8,213 nucleotides of DNA from Acetobacteraceae bacterium (GTDB lineage: Bacteria; Pseudomonadota; Alphaproteobacteria; Acetobacterales; Acetobacteraceae): the NCBI GenBank assembly GCA_020853405.1, contig JADYYZ010000245.1, positions 1 through 8,213 of the forward strand, in the 5' to 3' direction. A program made the translations under genes and the position numbers. The notes under the pieces are model-generated. The model did not search any database and had not been told where the DNA came from. It saw nothing but the letters and a program-made list of their open reading frames with translations. Shown here one piece after another: positions 4,477-8,213 of this stretch (the stretch's first letter is position 1; each line of letters opens with the position of its first letter).

Positions 4477-5613
4477 ATGAAGGTCGTCGCCGAACGCCCG
4501 ATCCTGCTGCGCGCCCTGGCGCACGTGCAAAGCGTGGTCGAGCGGCGCAACACCATCCCGATCCTCGCCAACGTGCTGCTGCGGGCGCGCGACGGCGCCT
4601 TGGAACTGACCGCCACCGACATGGAGATCGCTCTCGCCGAACGCCTGCCCGCCGACATCAAGCGCAGCGGTGCTGCCACCGTGCCGGCAGCCACGCTGTA
4701 CGAGATCGTGCGCAAACTGCCCGAAGGCGCCCAGATCGAGCTCGATCATCCGGGCGGCGATGCGCCGCTCGGCCTTCGCGCGGGCCGCTTCTCGACCAGC
4801 ATGAACTGCCTGCCGGTCGAGGATTTCCCGGTGATGGCGGAAGGCAGCCTGCCGCACCGCTTCGTCGTGCCGGCCCTGTCGCTGCGCGCCATGATCGACC
4901 GCACGCGCTTTGCCATCAGCACCGAGGAGACGCGCTACTACCTGAACGGCATCTACCTGCACGAGGCCAGCAGCGAGGGTGCGCGGGTGCTGCGCGCGGT
5001 CGCCACCGACGGCCATCGCCTCGCCCGGGTCGAGGAGCCGCTGCCCGAGGGCGCCGAGAAGATCCCCGGCGTGATCGTGCCGCGCAAGACCGTGCTGGAG
5101 GTGAGGAAACTCGCCGACGAGACGACCGAGCCGGTGACGATCGCGCTGTCCGACACCAAGATCTCGTTCGAGCTCGATGCCGGGCGCATCAGGCTGGTCA
5201 GCAAACTGATCGACGGCACCTTCCCCGACTATGAGCGGGTGATCCCGCGCGACAACGACAAGCTGCTGCGCGTGAACAAGCGCGAGTTCGCCGAGGCGGT
5301 GGACCGGGTCGCGGCGATCAGCAGCGAGCGCTCGCGCCCGGTGAAGCTCGCGCTGGAAAAGGACGCGCTGACGCTTTCCGCCGCCAGCCCGGAGATGGGC
5401 TCGGCCAGCGAGCAGCTGAACGAGCACCTGTCGTATGACGCGACCCCGCTCGAGATCGGCTTCCAGGCCCGCTACCTGCGCGACATCACCGACCAGATCG
5501 CCGGCGAGGACAGCAACGTCGAGTTCAGGTTCGCCGACGGCACCATGCCGACCGTGGTGCGCCAGGAAGGCGATACCTCGGCGCTCTATGTGCTGATGCC
5601 GATGCGGGTTTGA
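4477..5613 (+). CDS. dnaN: DNA polymerase III sliding clamp, beta subunit
   Basis: A 378-residue ring-forming processivity clamp that tethers polymerase III and repair factors to DNA. ATG 4477 opens MKVVAERPILLRALAHVQSVVERRNTIPIL, a standard clamp N-terminus; GGGGA at 4466-4470 is a fair ribosome-binding site. Three similar domains are expected at about 1-125, 126-253 and 254-378. Landmarks are LTATDMEIAL (44-53), YYLNGIYLH (154-162), VATDGHRLARVE (175-186, hydrophobic cleft), LIDGTFPDYERVIP (244-257) and the C-terminal YVLMPMRV (371-378), which forms the far side of the partner-binding cleft. The GFQARYL segment (328-334) has Gln330 where Asn is more usual. Length is normal. It follows dnaA by 178 bases and overlaps recF by four, so recF translation is probably coupled to it. 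Confidence 0.97.
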   Translation: MKVVAERPILLRALAHVQSVVERRNTIPILANVLLRARDGALELTATDMEIALAERLPADIKRSGAATVPAATLYEIVRKLPEGAQIELDHPGGDAPLGLRAGRFSTSMNCLPVEDFPVMAEGSLPHRFVVPALSLRAMIDRTRFAISTEETRYYLNGIYLHEASSEGARVLRAVATDGHRLARVEEPLPEGAEKIPGVIVPRKTVLEVRKLADETTEPVTIALSDTKISFELDAGRIRLVSKLIDGTFPDYERVIPRDNDKLLRVNKREFAEAVDRVAAISSERSRPVKLALEKDALTLSAASPEMGSASEQLNEHLSYDATPLEIGFQARYLRDITDQIAGEDSNVEFRFADGTMPTVVRQEGDTSALYVLMPMRV

Positions 5614-6779
5614 CCGCGGCCACTACCGCAACGGTTGCGCTCGCCCGCCTCGTCCTCACCGACTTCCGGGGCTACGCCCGGCTCGACTGGCACCCGCGCG
5701 GCCGCATCCTGTGCATCACGGGCGGGAACGGCGCGGGCAAGACCAACCTTCTGGAGGCGATCAGCCTGCTGGTGCCGGGTCGCGGGCTGAGGGGCGCGCG
5801 GCTGGCCGAGATCGCGCGCCGGGGTGGCTCGGGGGGCTTTGCGGCAGCCGGCCGCTTCGCCTCGCCCGACGGCGCCTTTGCCGTCGGCACCGAAGCCGAG
5901 GCGGGGGCGGCACGGCGGCGGTTCCAGCTCGACGGCGCGCCGCCGCGGAGCCAGGCGGCGATCGCCGAGCGCCTGGCCGCGGTCTGGATCACGCCGGCGA
6001 TGGATTCCCTGTTCCGCGATGGCGCTGCGGCACGGCGGCGTTTTCTCGACCGGCTGGTGTTCGCCTTCGACCCCGGCCACGCACGCGAGATCGGCGCCTA
6101 TGAGGCCGCGTTGGCCGGGCGCAACCGGCTGCTTGCCGCCGGCGATGCCGACGCCGCCTGGCTGGCGGCGCTCGAGGATGCGATGGCGCGGCACGGCGTC
6201 GCGGTGGCGGCAGCGCGCCGCGCGCTCGCGATCCGGCTGGATGCGGCGCTGGCGGGGGGCGCGGTCGATCCCTTCCCCGCCGCCCGGCTTTCGGTGCAGT
6301 GCCCGACCGGTGCGCTGCTCGATCAGGGCCCGGCGCTGGCCGCCGAGGCGACGCTCGGCGCGCAGCTGGCGCGCGGCCGGCGCGCTGACGCCGCGCACGG
6401 CACCGCAGGCGCCGGGCCGCACCGCGCCGACCTCGTGATCACCCATGCCGGCAAGGCGATGCCGGCCGCGCTCTGCAGCACCGGCGAGCAGAAGGCGCTC
6501 CTGGTCGCGATCGTGCTGGCCCATGCCGGCCTGATCGCCGAGGCGCGGGGAGCGGCGCCGCTGCTGCTGCTGGACGAACCGGCCACCCACCTCGACGCGG
6601 CCCACCGGGCGGCCCTGTTCGAGGCCCTTTGCGCCCTGCCCGCGCAAAGCTTCCTGACCGGCACCGATTCCGCCCTGTTCCAGCCGCTGCTGGGGCGTGC
6701 CGAGTTCTGGCACGCGGGGGCAGGGCAACTCGTTCCGGCTCCGAGTTTTCCTGCCCCTGACCCGGGCGGCCTGCTATAG
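5610..6779 (+). CDS. recF: DNA replication and repair protein RecF
   Basis: A 389-residue SMC-like ATPase that, with RecO and RecR, loads RecA at single-strand gaps. The TTG start at 5610 overlaps the dnaN stop in a TTGA four-base overlap; no ATG or GTG start is available before the conserved core, so translational coupling is likely. Motifs: LVLTDFRGYARLDW (14-27); Walker A GGNGAGKTN (38-46, Lys44); GPHRADL (269-275); ABC signature CSTGEQKALL (289-298); Walker B LLLLDEPATHLD (318-329, Asp322 and Glu323). The CSTGEQK form is the one I associate with alphaproteobacterial RecF. The middle region is very Ala/Arg-rich, reflecting base composition. The short Pro-rich C-terminal tail after residue 375 looks unconserved. 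Its last codons overlap a promoter-like element for gyrB. Confidence 0.95.
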   Translation: MTAATTATVALARLVLTDFRGYARLDWHPRGRILCITGGNGAGKTNLLEAISLLVPGRGLRGARLAEIARRGGSGGFAAAGRFASPDGAFAVGTEAEAGAARRRFQLDGAPPRSQAAIAERLAAVWITPAMDSLFRDGAAARRRFLDRLVFAFDPGHAREIGAYEAALAGRNRLLAAGDADAAWLAALEDAMARHGVAVAAARRALAIRLDAALAGGAVDPFPAARLSVQCPTGALLDQGPALAAEATLGAQLARGRRADAAHGTAGAGPHRADLVITHAGKAMPAALCSTGEQKALLVAIVLAHAGLIAEARGAAPLLLLDEPATHLDAAHRAALFEALCALPAQSFLTGTDSALFQPLLGRAEFWHAGAGQLVPAPSFPAPDPGGLL

Positions 6780-6780
6780 T
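6772..6780 (+). promoter_or_regulatory. Extended -10 promoter for gyrB across the recF stop codon
   Basis: TGCTATAGT (6772-6780) matches the extended -10 form TGnTATAAT at all but one position, and the recF stop TAG (6777-6779) lies inside it. No good -35 is seen 16-18 bases upstream, as is common for extended -10 promoters. Transcription would start near 6787, in the short recF-gyrB gap. Confidence 0.4.
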
Positions 6781-6800
6781 TTTCCCGATCCTTCCCAGCC

Positions 6801-6816
6801 AGGAATCCAGCCCCTG
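6801..6816 (+). promoter_or_regulatory. gyrB: Shine-Dalgarno AGGA with a possible CTG start for gyrB
   Basis: AGGA at 6801-6804 is nine bases from CTG at 6814-6816, which is in frame with gyrB and would begin MSSTPSVGANAPE. The first standard start, GTG 6832, has no ribosome-binding site at normal spacing. This is the only clear Shine-Dalgarno sequence in the gap. Confidence 0.35.
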
Positions 6817-6831
6817 TCCAGCACCCCGAGC

Positions 6832-8213
<1,382 letters not shown>

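Noticed and set aside
3099..4715. A 538-codon open frame on the - strand across dnaA and into dnaN
   Set aside because: It is antisense to well-supported dnaA motifs, its translation is a low-complexity Arg/Ala/Gly/His mix with no domain, and long stop-free antisense frames are expected at this G+C content.
5586..6728. A 380-codon open frame on the - strand opposite recF, and a similar 342-codon one opposite dnaN (4399-5427)
   Set aside because: Both mirror real genes, show no recognisable motif, and have shadow-type composition (runs of RRG, AAG, QRR).

Overview
The window is a GC-rich chromosomal segment from a bacterium, most likely an alphaproteobacterium of the Rhodospirillales/Acetobacteraceae type. 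This rests on three things: the very high G+C content of codon third positions; the conserved gene order ubiE | mutM - enoyl-CoA hydratase - rpsT - dnaA - dnaN - recF - gyrB; and family details such as the CSTGEQK signature of RecF and the long, proline/alanine-rich linker of DnaA. Placement below class level is an inference.

Layout. At the left edge the 5' part of ubiE (ubiquinone/menaquinone methyltransferase) is read leftward. Its start codon lies only 28 bases from the start of the divergently read mutM (formamidopyrimidine-DNA glycosylase). Everything to the right of ubiE is on the + strand: mutM, a crotonase-fold enoyl-CoA hydratase, rpsT (ribosomal protein S20) behind a good sigma-70 promoter, and then a 393-base gene-free stretch. 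That stretch begins with GC hairpins after rpsT, continues as an AT-richer patch with DnaA-box-like sites and a plausible dnaA promoter, and ends as a G-run-rich leader in front of dnaA. Next come dnaA, a 178-base spacer with a hairpin, dnaN, recF (4-base overlap with dnaN, TTG start) and the first 460 codons of gyrB, which runs off the right edge.

Function. The right-hand block encodes replication initiation (DnaA), the sliding clamp (DnaN), gap repair and recombination loading (RecF) and supercoiling (GyrB). rpsT and the base-excision repair gene mutM sit alongside. The dnaN-recF overlap implies coupled translation. gyrB seems to have its own extended -10 promoter lying across the recF stop codon.

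No mobile element, CRISPR array, tRNA or rRNA was seen, and there is no sign of a new multi-gene system: every gene belongs to a known core family. The points of interest are small in scale: an altered zinc-finger ligand set in MutM, start-site conflicts at mutM and gyrB, a possible G-quadruplex leader and DnaA-box-like sites upstream of dnaA, and an in-frame 15-bp tandem repeat in the DnaA linker.
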